From contig CAMDQN010000063.1 in NCBI GenBank assembly GCA_945905925.1, positions 1 to 38,195 on the forward strand: a DNA stretch of 38,195 nucleotides, given 5' to 3'. This document shows positions 26,363 through 35,766 of the stretch, piece after piece. Source of the stretch: Singulisphaera sp. GP187 (GTDB lineage: Bacteria; Planctomycetota; Planctomycetia; Gemmatales; Gemmataceae). The notes under the pieces are model-generated. The model saw nothing but the letters and a program-made list of their open reading frames with translations. It was not told the DNA's origin and made no database searches. The position numbers were made by a program, and so were the translations under genes. Within the stretch, counting starts at the first letter, position 1; each line of letters begins with the position of its first letter.

Positions 26363-28612
26363 CTATTTCGTACGGGTCGGTGCAACAAAATCCTTCGTCC
26401 ACTCCGGGCGCGCCGGCAACTTGCCCTTGTGAATCATCTCCTGCCACTCCGGGTCGGTGAGCCGTTTCTCCACGTTCTGCGTGAACTCGTAGTACGAGTA
26501 CAACGGCCCGACATACACCATGCGGTCCTTGTCGTTGTCGATCGCGATTACGCCGAACATCGCGTCGCCGACCGCGACTTCGAGACACGTCTGCGACGCG
26601 GGGTCGGTGTGAACGTCGGCCACCACTGGCGCCCACTCGGCGCACTCGGTGCGGTTAAAGAACAACTCGGGATACCACCCGTCGTACCGCGGCGGACCGC
26701 TCCCGCCGCCGCGCCGGTCCACCGTCTTCTTCACGAATAACTTCTCGGCATCAGTGAACGCTTCACCCGCGAGTTCCTTCTTCGCGAGCGTCTCCAGGGT
26801 GCCGGCGGTCGTACTCATCTGCTTGAAGAACGCGACGTACCGCTTCACCGCGGCGGCGTTGTTCTCGCCGGGGAACTCGGCCGCGGCGAACAGCTTGCCC
26901 GCCTCGTCCGCGAAGAACTTTACCTTCGCGTAGAACTCCGGGTACGGTTCGACGTATCCCGCCGGGTACTCGCAATCCGGGTACGCGGTGTACGACTGCT
27001 TCGCGTACAGGATGGTGTCGTGACGGAGTTCCGCCCACGACCCTAATTGGGTGTTGAGTTGTTTCATCTGCCACGTCTTCGACTTCATCGCCTGTGGGAC
27101 TTTCTTGTGAGTGGACATGTCCACGTTCAGCGTGCGGAGACAGTCGAGCCACAGCACGTACAGGTTGCTGTTCCAGTACTCCTTGGGATGCAGCCCGATG
27201 AAGTCGCGACACGCCATCATGTTTGTGGAGTAGTTCCACTTCATCAGTTCGGGTTCGAGCAGCAGTATCGCCTCGTCGTTGCCGAGTGCGGCCATCGCGT
27301 CGAGGCCCGTCGGCATCATGCGGCGCTGCTTCACGTTCTTGAACAGGATGCTGTCGAACACGACCTGCGCGAGCACGAACGAGTCCATGATGAACCGTTG
27401 CCCGAACACCTGGAACAGGCTCGGCGGCGTCGTCTTGACCGAGGTGCTCAGACTCGAAAGCAGCACCTGCGACCGGATCATCTGGGCCGCGTGCTTCCCG
27501 CTCTTGAGTTCGTCTTTTACTTTCTCCAAGCTCTTCGCGTCGAGCGCGTCCGCGAGTCCCTTCACCTTCGCGCCAGCCATCACGTCGAGCAGCGTGAACA
27601 CGGTGAGGTTGTCGCTCTTGCCGACCATGAACCCGATAATCTCGTCGAGCGACTTGAGCGGTTTCAGACCGTTGGTGTCCTTGAGGAGTTCGCAAAAGAG
27701 AATGGCGTTGCGGAGTTCGCGGTCGCTGTCGACTTTCACGCCGCGCGACGCATCGGTGGGCAGCACGTTCCAGCCGCAGTCGGCGCGGCCGAGCCACATC
27801 ATGCAGCGGAAGTAGTTCTTCAGTTCCTGCGACTTCGTGTAGTGGCCGCGCGGCTTGAATTGCGAGAAGTCCGGGAATCGCTCGCCACCGTAAATGCGGA
27901 TTGGTTTGTCCTTGTAGGGGTCTTTCAGTTTGAGCGATTGGATCTCGTTGAGAATCGTGAGTGCTTCGGCGTCCTGGTCGAACTTACTCGGTTCCAGCAG
28001 TTGCTTTCCGTTCCACTGTTGCTCGGTAGACGGGCCGCCGGCACCGCCGAGCAGGTTTCGCGCGACGGTCACATAGAGGTCAACATCCCTTGCGTGCGTG
28101 TTCGACTTGTCCATCTTCGCGACTTCGCCGTGGACGCTGGCGAGGATCGTGCGCATCGTCGGTGCGAAAACGGTCCGCTCCATGTCCATCAGGATGTCGT
28201 CGTAGGACTTGTGCAGCGCGTGCATGATCGAGTCCGTGGTGACGAGCACCGGCATGTCGGACGCGTAGATTTGGTAGTACGCGGACGCGAACGAGTGCCG
28301 CCGGTTCTGATCGACCGACACGAACCCGGTCTTTTTGAAGATCGCGAGTTCGGCGTCCGTGAGTGCGAGCTTCTTGTTCACCGTGTCGAAGTGCGTGATC
28401 TTCGTGGGGTCAAAGTCGAGACCGCTGTACGCGCGTGGCTTGATGGCTTTCGCCTTGAGTTGCTCGAACGTCATGTCCTGGTGCTTCTCAAGCAACTTGT
28501 CGAAGACTTGCCCTTCGAGGTGTTTGAGTGGCTTCTCGTCCGCGGCGGGTGCGGGCACCGCCCACACACCAACCAGCGCGGCGACCGCGAGGGCCGACAG
28601 GAACCGGGTCAT
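26363..28612 (-). CDS. Secreted DUF3160 protein
   Basis: A 749-residue exported protein with a signal peptide (MTRFLSALAVAALVGVWAVP, cleavage near APA-AD). The sequence matches the DUF3160 type: an N-terminal FKKTGFVSVDQNRRHSFASA, then MPVLVTTDSIMHALHKSYDD, a long helical middle, and a C-terminal RYDGWYPELFFN with a VADVHTDPA segment. The family is found in planctomycetes, myxobacteria and others, with no established function. It has no transmembrane helices after the signal, so it is periplasmic or released. It is transcribed away from the AAA+ cluster at 28827, from which it is separated by a palindrome-bearing promoter region of about 214 nt. Confidence 0.87.
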   Translation of the reverse strand: MTRFLSALAVAALVGVWAVPAPAADEKPLKHLEGQVFDKLLEKHQDMTFEQLKAKAIKPRAYSGLDFDPTKITHFDTVNKKLALTDAELAIFKKTGFVSVDQNRRHSFASAYYQIYASDMPVLVTTDSIMHALHKSYDDILMDMERTVFAPTMRTILASVHGEVAKMDKSNTHARDVDLYVTVARNLLGGAGGPSTEQQWNGKQLLEPSKFDQDAEALTILNEIQSLKLKDPYKDKPIRIYGGERFPDFSQFKPRGHYTKSQELKNYFRCMMWLGRADCGWNVLPTDASRGVKVDSDRELRNAILFCELLKDTNGLKPLKSLDEIIGFMVGKSDNLTVFTLLDVMAGAKVKGLADALDAKSLEKVKDELKSGKHAAQMIRSQVLLSSLSTSVKTTPPSLFQVFGQRFIMDSFVLAQVVFDSILFKNVKQRRMMPTGLDAMAALGNDEAILLLEPELMKWNYSTNMMACRDFIGLHPKEYWNSNLYVLWLDCLRTLNVDMSTHKKVPQAMKSKTWQMKQLNTQLGSWAELRHDTILYAKQSYTAYPDCEYPAGYVEPYPEFYAKVKFFADEAGKLFAAAEFPGENNAAAVKRYVAFFKQMSTTAGTLETLAKKELAGEAFTDAEKLFVKKTVDRRGGGSGPPRYDGWYPELFFNRTECAEWAPVVADVHTDPASQTCLEVAVGDAMFGVIAIDNDKDRMVYVGPLYSYYEFTQNVEKRLTDPEWQEMIHKGKLPARPEWTKDFVAPTRTK

Positions 28613-28687
28613 TGGCGTTACTCCTGGGGAAGTAGCGATAGGCTACACAGAAGACGAGACACGCGGCAAACTGGATTGGCGAAGACG

Positions 28688-28726
28688 ACCCAACCCCTCC
28701 CTGCAGGGAGGGGTTGGGGGGTGGGT
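28688..28726. repeat. CCCTCCCTGCAGGGAGGG-family palindrome
   Basis: A perfect 24-bp palindrome, AACCCCTCCCTG with CAGGGAGGGGTT (28692-28715), flanked by ACCC and GGGT. This is the cleanest copy of the family seen also at 4758, 19311 and 32248, and like them it is preceded by GGCGAAGA. It lies upstream of both the DUF3160 gene and the first AAA+ gene. Confidence 0.88.
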
Positions 28727-28826
28727 CTGTCTTTCAGGGTCGCCTTCGCACTGAACCCGTTGCGCCCTTGCCCTCTCCGTTGAGATGCGTCAGACTGGCC
28801 TTTCTTTAGAGAGGTGTGGAGGGTTC

Positions 28827-31800
28827 ATGGCTTCCGAGATCGAGTTCCCCGTCTCGCTGGTGCTGCGCAAGGTCGGGCCGGGTGCGGTGCTGGCGGAACC
28901 GCTTCTCTTCCCCGAATTCGCCCGGCTCGGAGCGAACCGCGCGCTGTCGGGCAACTCGGCGCGACGGAACCTGCTCGAACTCATTCCGAAGCTCAACCCC
29001 AATACGCTCCTTCAACGACGACGCGCGAACACCGCGCGCGAACTCACGTTCGCACTCGAACTGTCCCCGCCCCGCGCCAACGAAGCGTGGCGCGACCCGA
29101 TCACGCTCACGTTCCACGCTGCCGTGTGGGACCAGGCAATCGCGAACGCCACGCCCGATCTCGACGCGGTGCCGTTTGGACCGAGTCGCGCGCGAACCGG
29201 GCAGTACGTTCTCGCGCGTGTCCTCGAACTTGGCATCGAGGTCATCGCCGATCCAAGTGACAACCTGGTGTCACTGCTCCAGAAGGAAACACTCGCGGCG
29301 CTCCGCCGGCTGAACCTTTCCGTAAACCTGAAGTCGCTCGCCCCAGTGCAAACCACGCTCGGCTTTGCGGTGGAACGGCACCCGCTCACGGTTCGCGTTC
29401 CGACGCTCAAGGACCGTGCGATTCGCGCCGATTCCGACGAGCAAGACGGGAAGAAATCACTGCTCCAGCAGATCGCCCAACTCCTCGGCCGCGACCACGA
29501 GAAGACCTACGAGGCCGCCGAAACGGTAGCCGAACTGACGCGCGCACTCACCGGCAACCCGACGCAAAGCGTGCTGCTGATCGGTCCGAGTGGCGTTGGC
29601 AAAACGGCCGCGGTACGCGAACTCGCGCGCCAGTGGCACGAAGCGAATCGCGCCCCCGTGTACGCAACGAGTGGGTCGCGCATCGTCGCGGGGCAGACCG
29701 GGTTCGGGATGTGGCAGGAGCGGTGCCAGGAACTCATCAAGGATGCGACCAAGAAGAAAGCCGTCGTTCACGTTGGGCCGCTCGTCGAGTTGCTCGAAGT
29801 GGGCAAGAGCGAACACAACTCGTCCGGGATCGCGATGTTCCTGCGACCCGCGATCGCGCGCGGCGAGTTGCTCTGCGTTGCGGAATGCACACCGGAACAA
29901 CTTCCGCTGATCGAGAAGCAAGACCCGCAGTTGCTCGACGCGTTTCGTCACATCACCGTAGAAGAACCGAACGACGCGAAGGGCCGCGCCATTCTCGCGA
30001 GCTTCGCGCGCGACAGCGCCCGGCGCACAACCGAACCCGCGGCGCTCGCAGCGACCGACCGACTTCACCGGCGCTACGCGACCTACTCCGCGTACCCCGG
30101 GCGCCCGCTGCGGTTCCTCGAAAACCTCATCCGCGACGGCGAGAAAGGGGAGCCCATCGCCGAAGGCGAAGTCTACGACGGCTTCACACGCGAAACCGGA
30201 CTGCCGCGCGCGATCATCGATCCCGCGGCGCCGCTCGACCTCGCGGAAACACACGCGTGGTTCGCGTCGCGAGTGATCGGTCAACCGGACGCGGTGAATC
30301 TCATCACGGACCTACTCGCCACCGTGAAGGCCGGACTCACGCGACCGAACCGGCCCATCGCGTCACTGCTGTTCATCGGGCCGACCGGTGTGGGCAAAAC
30401 CGAGATGGCGAAGGCGGTCGCGGAGTTCCTGTTCGGCTCGAAGGACCGGCTCACGCGATTCGATATGAGCGAATACGCGGACCCAGTCGCGGTGCGCCGG
30501 TTAGTCGGCGGCGCGTTCGGCAGCGAAGGCTTGCTCACGGCCAAAGTGCGCGAACAACCGTTCAGCGTGCTGTTGCTCGACGAAGTCGAGAAGGCCGACG
30601 GGTCGTTCTTCGATCTGCTGTTGCAATCGCTCGGCGAAGCGCGCCTCACCGACGCGGGCGGGCGCCTCGCGGACTTCCGCAACACGGTCGTCATCCTCAC
30701 GTCGAACCTCGGCGCGGAGTCGTACCGTCGCGGCTCGACTGGCTTTATCAGCAGCGGTGTGGGGCAAGCGGAATCGCAAGCACACTTCGCGCGCGCGGTC
30801 GAACAGTTCCTGCGACCGGAGATGTTCAACCGGCTTGACCGCATCGTGCCGTTCGCGCCACTGGGAACGGAAGTCATTCGCAAGATCGCGGACCGCGAGT
30901 GGCACAAGGTGCTCCAACGCGACGGGGTTCGCTTCCGCGAACTCACCCTCAGTGCGAACCCAACTCTCCTCGATCACCTCGCTGGGGTTGGTTACGATCC
31001 GCGCTACGGCGCTCGCCCACTGAAGCGAGCGATGGCGCGCGAACTGCTCGCGCCGCTCGCGCGCCAGATGAACCGCCACGCCGGTGACACCCCGTTGTCG
31101 GTGAACATCGGTATGGAGCAGAACACCCCTGCTATCACGGTGCGCCCGCTCCAAGGCATTCGCTCGAAGTCGGCGCGCGAGCCAAACAGCCCGGCCGGGA
31201 AACTCGCGGTCGGCGCGCAGGTGATGCGCCGCTGGCACCAACTCCTCGGTGAGTCGTCCACAGCGCGCGAACTGAACAACGACGTTTACCAGCTCGCACA
31301 ACAAGAGACCCGCATCCTCAAGAAACAGGCCGCAAAGCGAAAACTCAGCGCGGAAGACCAGCAGGTACTCGCGGCGCTCGGCCGATTGCGTGATATCGCT
31401 GACGACGTGATTCAGCAGCGTGCCGAATCGTTCAGCCTCGAAGACGCGGCCGTGGTTGCGTTCCACGAGACGGCGGAGAAGCCGCCCGCCGACCTGCAAG
31501 AACGGCTCGACGACGCGAACCGCGACTGGGACAAACTTCTCCTTCGGTTGTATGCGCTCAACGCGCCGGCGGGCGACCGCGTCACGCTGGTGCTCTACAG
31601 CGAACACCGCGACCACCTGGCGGAAATGGCCACCGCATACCGCTCCATTGCGAATGACAACGGATTGACAGTGAGCATGATCCGCTACGACCTGCCCGGC
31701 GACGACGAGGCGAGCTATGTGCCCCCGGCGCGCCCGGTCGACGCGCCACCCGAGACGACTCTGGTGGAGCCGCCGAAAACGGTGTGGATCAAGGACCGGT

Positions 31801-32237
31801 TGTTCTTCACCGCACCCGCGAAGTTGCTCCTGAATCGCACGCCGGTCACGACGTCACGGCCCGAGACGTACACGGACGAAGGAACCATCGGTCTCGTACT
31901 CGAAATCAGCGGTCCGGGTGCGCACCTCCGGTTCTGGAGCGAAGGCGGGCTACACGAGATCAAACCGCTTGACAACCCGGACGGCGACAAACCCGACGTG
32001 GCGGTGCGGCTCAGTAGCGAATCGCCCACCGCGTACCGCCCGCCGGATGTAGTGGTTCGCCGCGGGTGGTTCCGCGACGACAAGGTGCGCCGGCAGTACG
32101 ACCGCGTGAAGGGCGAGATGCAGGACGGCGAGTTGGAACGCGTGTGGACGAATCAGCACGGGCCGTTGAGCTGGTGGCTCGCGCCGGCGCTCGACGCGAA
32201 CGTCCGCGCGCGGTTGCTCAAGATGATCGTGGAGTAG
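28827..32237 (+). CDS. ClpA/ClpC-like AAA+ protein A with PCRF-like C-terminus
   Basis: A 1136-residue protein from the ATG at 28827 (GGAGGG just upstream). The N-terminus (1-200) lacks the Clp_N repeats and is beta-rich. The first AAA+ domain has Walker A GPSGVGKT (253-260) and an aromatic pore loop (AGQTGFGMWQER). Its Walker B position reads VVHVGPLVE (near 316), without the acidic pair, and QLLDAFRHI stands where ALERRF is expected. The second domain is intact: GPTGVGKT (518-525), LLLDEVEKA (582-590), TSNLG, the finger in LRPEMFNRLD, and sensor 2 in GYDPRYGARPLKRA, but the pore loop is shortened to GGAFGSEG (561-568). No ClpB coiled-coil middle domain is present. The C-terminal 390 residues end in a region like the release-factor PCRF domain (about 885-1050). 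Confidence 0.9.
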   Translation: MASEIEFPVSLVLRKVGPGAVLAEPLLFPEFARLGANRALSGNSARRNLLELIPKLNPNTLLQRRRANTARELTFALELSPPRANEAWRDPITLTFHAAVWDQAIANATPDLDAVPFGPSRARTGQYVLARVLELGIEVIADPSDNLVSLLQKETLAALRRLNLSVNLKSLAPVQTTLGFAVERHPLTVRVPTLKDRAIRADSDEQDGKKSLLQQIAQLLGRDHEKTYEAAETVAELTRALTGNPTQSVLLIGPSGVGKTAAVRELARQWHEANRAPVYATSGSRIVAGQTGFGMWQERCQELIKDATKKKAVVHVGPLVELLEVGKSEHNSSGIAMFLRPAIARGELLCVAECTPEQLPLIEKQDPQLLDAFRHITVEEPNDAKGRAILASFARDSARRTTEPAALAATDRLHRRYATYSAYPGRPLRFLENLIRDGEKGEPIAEGEVYDGFTRETGLPRAIIDPAAPLDLAETHAWFASRVIGQPDAVNLITDLLATVKAGLTRPNRPIASLLFIGPTGVGKTEMAKAVAEFLFGSKDRLTRFDMSEYADPVAVRRLVGGAFGSEGLLTAKVREQPFSVLLLDEVEKADGSFFDLLLQSLGEARLTDAGGRLADFRNTVVILTSNLGAESYRRGSTGFISSGVGQAESQAHFARAVEQFLRPEMFNRLDRIVPFAPLGTEVIRKIADREWHKVLQRDGVRFRELTLSANPTLLDHLAGVGYDPRYGARPLKRAMARELLAPLARQMNRHAGDTPLSVNIGMEQNTPAITVRPLQGIRSKSAREPNSPAGKLAVGAQVMRRWHQLLGESSTARELNNDVYQLAQQETRILKKQAAKRKLSAEDQQVLAALGRLRDIADDVIQQRAESFSLEDAAVVAFHETAEKPPADLQERLDDANRDWDKLLLRLYALNAPAGDRVTLVLYSEHRDHLAEMATAYRSIANDNGLTVSMIRYDLPGDDEASYVPPARPVDAPPETTLVEPPKTVWIKDRLFFTAPAKLLLNRTPVTTSRPETYTDEGTIGLVLEISGPGAHLRFWSEGGLHEIKPLDNPDGDKPDVAVRLSSESPTAYRPPDVVVRRGWFRDDKVRRQYDRVKGEMQDGELERVWTNQHGPLSWWLAPALDANVRARLLKMIVE

Positions 32238-32239
32238 GG

Positions 32240-32377
32240 GCGAAGAGACCCACCCCTCCCTGCGGGGAGGGAGAAAGCCCTTGCTTGTCTGAGCCGCTCG
32301 CGGCTTCGCGAGTCGCGGTGCGAAAACGCGAGCGGCTCTTTCTCCCTTCCCTTCAGGGCGGGGTTGGGGGGTAGGTT
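32240..32377. repeat. Composite palindromic repeat, second copy
   Basis: The outer arms are ACCCACCCCTCCCTGCGGGG-AGGGAGAAAG (from 32248) and CTTTCTCCCTTCCC...GGTAGGT (to 32375). They enclose an inner inverted repeat, GAGCCGCTCGCG (32291-32302) with CGCGAGCGGCTC (32327-32338). The combination of units is the same as at 4758-4850. It fills the gap between AAA+ genes A and B, ending only 7 nt before the start codon of gene B. Confidence 0.85.
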
Positions 32378-32383
32378 GTCTTC

Positions 32384-35300
32384 ATGAACTTCCGCATCCC
32401 GATCTACGTGTTCCAGCACAAGGGCGGCTACACCGCGCGCCCGCTGTTCTTCGGCTCGCCGGAGCGCACCGACGGCAACCTCAATCGGTTGCTCACCAAG
32501 CTCACGCGCGACCTCGTGGATCTGCTCGAAGTGCTCGGCCGCAAGGAGCGGCACGACGCGCTCGCGGCGTGGGCATTCTGCCCTCCGGTGACGGCGCACC
32601 GCACCGCGGTGGAAATCGAACTGCGGCGCCGTGTCGCGCGCGCGAAGTACCTGCTGCTCGCGTTCGACCACCTCGGCCGGCGGCTCGCCTTCACGCCTGC
32701 GGTGCCAGACCTGTGGTTTGAAGTCACACGCGGCGAACCGCTCGAAGTCCGCGCGCAGTCGGTTTACACCGAACACTGGCGTCAGGTCGAGCGTGACGCG
32801 GACGAAGCCGATTCCGTGCGCCCGGAAGACGGTTCGCTCGCCGGAAAAGCGTGGGTGCAGGTACTCGACATCAGCACGCACGTGCCCACAGTCGTCCCGG
32901 TGAAGCCGGCAGCGAACTTCCTCGCGCTCGGCGGCGGCGAGACCGGCGATGGCGCGTCGGAACTGCGCCGCGTCGGGCGGTGCCTCGACTGGCTCTACCC
33001 GGACGAACTCGACCGCGCCGTTCTGCGAGAACACGAAGTCAAGGAACTTTCGCGATTGCTCGCGCTCAACGACCGGCGACCGGTGTTGCTGTGCGGTCCG
33101 CGCATGGTCGGGAAGACCGCGGTGATTCACGAGTGCGTTCACCGCCGCGTCGCGGAGCGCAAGGCGGTGCATCGCCAGTGGTACAACACGTGGCTCGTGT
33201 CGCCGCAGCGTCTCATCTCTGGCATGTCCTACGTTGGGCAGTGGGAAGGCCGGTTGCTCGCAATCCTCAAGCACGCGAAGAAGCGAGACCACGTTCTCTA
33301 CTTCGACGACCTGCTCGGGCTGTTCCTCGCGGGGATGACCGGGCAATCGTCGCTCAGCGCGGCGGTGGTGTTGAAGCCGTACCTCGAACGGCGCGACGTG
33401 CGCGTGCTGGCCGAGATCACAAACGAAGGACTGCGCGTGTTGCAGGAACGCGACCGCGGGTTCGCGGACCTGTTCCACGTCATCCCGGTGCGCCAGTCGA
33501 CTGACGCGGACACGTTGCGCATCTTGATCGACCAGCAGCGTCGGCTCGAAGGCAAGCACGCCTGCGTCTTCGGTCTCGACGTACTGCCCGCGGTTATCGA
33601 CCAGCAGCGCCGCTACGACCGTGCCGCCGCGTTCCCCGGTAAGGCCGCCGCGGTTCTCACGCGACTCGCGGTGCGGGCGTCTGTCACGCCGGAAGAGGTG
33701 CTCGTACAGGCTGTGTTCGGCCGCGCGCGGCCCGCCGCCGACCCCGAATTCCCGCTCCGCCCGACGATCACGCGCGACGACGTACTCGCGGACTTCGCGG
33801 CGCGCAGTGGGCTGTCGCTCGCGTTCCTCGACCCGAAGCAGCGCCTCGATCGCGACGACGTTCGCAACAAACTTCAAGAACAGGTGATCGGCCAAACTGA
33901 AGCGGTGGACGCGCTCGCCGACGTTGTGAGTGTGGCGAAGGCGCGGCTCAACGACCCGGACCGGCCGCTCGCGGCGTTCCTGTTTCTCGGTCCGACTGGT
34001 GTCGGCAAGACGGAGTGCGCCAAGGCCATCGCGCGCACGCTCTTCGGCGAATCGGACCGCCTCCTTCGCTTCGACCTGAACGAGTACAACCAACCCGGTG
34101 CCGCGGCGCGGTTGGTCGGCACATTCTCGCAGCCCGAAGGATTGCTCACGAGCGCGATCCGACGACAACCGTTCGCGGTGGTGCTGCTCGACGAAATCGA
34201 GAAGGCCGACCCGGAAGTGTTCGACTTGCTGCTGCAATTACTCGGCGAAGGGCGGCTCACCGACTCGCTTGGCAGAACAGCCGATTTCACCTCCGCGTTG
34301 GTCATCATGACGTCGAACCTCGGCGTGCGCGAAGCGGAGGGCAACTTCGGGTTCGTGCCCGAAGCGGACCGGTCGTTCGCGTACACGCGCGCCGCGGAAA
34401 AGTTCTTCCGCCCGGAGTTCTTCAACCGGCTCGACCGCGTCATTCCGTTCCTCAAACTGTCGCGCGAGGAGATGGGCAAGATCGCGCGGCGCCTTGTAAA
34501 CGAGGTGCTCGCGCGCGAGGGCTTCGGTCAACGGAAGTGCGTGCTGAACGTCGCGCCGGATGCTCTCGATCGCGTGATTCAAGCTGGCTACGACCCGGCC
34601 CTCGGGGCGCGCGCCATGAAGCGTGCCGTCGAGCGCGAACTCACGCAACCAGCCGCGGCCCGGCTCGCGGCGCTCGACGTGAACGACCTGACCGTTGTTA
34701 CCGTGAAGTCGAGTGACAACGCGTTGACAGTGAACGTGCGGGCGCCCGGCTGGGCCTCGAAGTTGCCGCTCGACGAGTACGCCGCGATGCCGCTCAAGGA
34801 CCGGCTCGCGGCGGCGTGGTCGGCGCTCGACAAGGTCGATGAGGTGCTGGATTCGATCCGCCCTGGAACCGCGCTCGTCGCGGGGAAGGTGACGCGCGAC
34901 CACGAGCGATACTTCGCACTGAAGGAGTTGGCCGACGCCATCGCGGACACGCTCCACGATTACGAGAACCGTGTTGAGAACGCGAAACTTGCGCGCCTGG
35001 AATGGTTGCCGGCGGGTGTCACGGGCCGCCGAACACGGTTCGCGCGCATCAAGATCAATCGCTACGCTCTCAACCACAAGCGCCGCGAAGGTTGGCACGA
35101 ACCCGACCAGCCGTTCAGTTCACTGATGTCGTCCGAGGACATGCTCGTGGCGCTCCGTGAGCTTTTTGAAACGGCCGAAGCCCTGCCCGGCGATCAGGAC
35201 ATCTTCGAGGTCGAGAACCGGCTCGCGCTGTTGAACCTGATGGCGACCGCCCCCGTCGATGACAAGCCGGTGTACCTGCTCGTTCGCGGGTTCCCGGACG

Positions 35301-35704
35301 GCGTCGCGTGCCCCTCCGCCGCGCAGCTCGTCGGTTACTATCTCCGCGCGTGGGAAACCGGTCTCGGTTTGGAGGTCGAAAACGCGCCCGTCGCGAGTGT
35401 GCGCCCGGACTCGCTCGGCCTTCGGCTGAAAGGTTACTTCGCGCGGGCGTTCGCGCTCACGGAGGTGGGCACGCACCTGTTCCTGCCGAAGCACGGCGGG
35501 CCGGTGCCGCTGCGCGTCGATGTTCTGGACACGTGGCCAGGCGAGAGCGCGGACCCGTTCGCGTTCGGCCCGATCCTGCGTGTGTACGCCGAAGGCCAAC
35601 CGGTCGCGGATGTGCGCACCGGGTTGGTGTCGCCGCTGCCCGGGCGGAGCGAGTTCGCCGAAGTGTTCCGCGTGTTCACGCTTGCCGCGCTGCCGCGGGC
35701 GTGA
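32384..35704 (+). CDS. ClpA/ClpC-like AAA+ protein B with PCRF-like C-terminus
   Basis: A 1106-residue paralogue of protein A. The N-terminal module (MNFRIPIYVFQHKGGYTARP start) is again not Clp_N. The first AAA+ domain has Walker A GPRMVGKT (238-245), Walker B LYFDD (D308, D309) and pore loop SGMSYVGQWEGR, but GFADLFHVI replaces the arginine-finger segment. The second has GPTGVGKT (536-543), VLLDEIEKAD (D603, E604), the finger in FRPEFFNRLD and sensor 2 in GYDPALGARAMKRA; its pore loop is GTFSQPEG (579-586), without YVG. After a helical stretch, residues about 915-1035 resemble the PCRF domain (LVGYYLRAWETGLGLEVE, then LRLKGYFARAFALTEVGTH). The start has only a weak AGG about 12 nt upstream, next to the composite repeat. 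Confidence 0.9.
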   Translation: MNFRIPIYVFQHKGGYTARPLFFGSPERTDGNLNRLLTKLTRDLVDLLEVLGRKERHDALAAWAFCPPVTAHRTAVEIELRRRVARAKYLLLAFDHLGRRLAFTPAVPDLWFEVTRGEPLEVRAQSVYTEHWRQVERDADEADSVRPEDGSLAGKAWVQVLDISTHVPTVVPVKPAANFLALGGGETGDGASELRRVGRCLDWLYPDELDRAVLREHEVKELSRLLALNDRRPVLLCGPRMVGKTAVIHECVHRRVAERKAVHRQWYNTWLVSPQRLISGMSYVGQWEGRLLAILKHAKKRDHVLYFDDLLGLFLAGMTGQSSLSAAVVLKPYLERRDVRVLAEITNEGLRVLQERDRGFADLFHVIPVRQSTDADTLRILIDQQRRLEGKHACVFGLDVLPAVIDQQRRYDRAAAFPGKAAAVLTRLAVRASVTPEEVLVQAVFGRARPAADPEFPLRPTITRDDVLADFAARSGLSLAFLDPKQRLDRDDVRNKLQEQVIGQTEAVDALADVVSVAKARLNDPDRPLAAFLFLGPTGVGKTECAKAIARTLFGESDRLLRFDLNEYNQPGAAARLVGTFSQPEGLLTSAIRRQPFAVVLLDEIEKADPEVFDLLLQLLGEGRLTDSLGRTADFTSALVIMTSNLGVREAEGNFGFVPEADRSFAYTRAAEKFFRPEFFNRLDRVIPFLKLSREEMGKIARRLVNEVLAREGFGQRKCVLNVAPDALDRVIQAGYDPALGARAMKRAVERELTQPAAARLAALDVNDLTVVTVKSSDNALTVNVRAPGWASKLPLDEYAAMPLKDRLAAAWSALDKVDEVLDSIRPGTALVAGKVTRDHERYFALKELADAIADTLHDYENRVENAKLARLEWLPAGVTGRRTRFARIKINRYALNHKRREGWHEPDQPFSSLMSSEDMLVALRELFETAEALPGDQDIFEVENRLALLNLMATAPVDDKPVYLLVRGFPDGVACPSAAQLVGYYLRAWETGLGLEVENAPVASVRPDSLGLRLKGYFARAFALTEVGTHLFLPKHGGPVPLRVDVLDTWPGESADPFAFGPILRVYAEGQPVADVRTGLVSPLPGRSEFAEVFRVFTLAALPRA

Positions 35705-35708
35705 CGTT

Positions 35709-35729
35709 CGCCTTCGGCTCGCGGCTAAC
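35709..35729. repeat. Fragment of the GTCGCGGCTAAAC repeat
   Basis: CGCCTTCGGCTCGCGGCTAAC resembles the 3' end of the repeat arm at 12647-12672 with substitutions. It lies in the 62-nt gap between AAA+ genes B and C. The match is short, so it is only a probable family member. Confidence 0.4.
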
Positions 35730-35766
35730 GACGAGTGGTGTTGGTTTCGCATCCTGAGTTCCGACA

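Noticed and set aside
27047-28783. Open frame of 578 codons on the plus strand
   Set aside because: It is antisense to the DUF3160 gene; composition is His/Arg/Val-rich without recognisable motifs.
32153-34237. Open frame of 694 codons on the minus strand
   Set aside because: It is antisense to AAA+ gene B, rich in Arg, Glu and His without domains, and the sense frame carries full AAA+ motifs.
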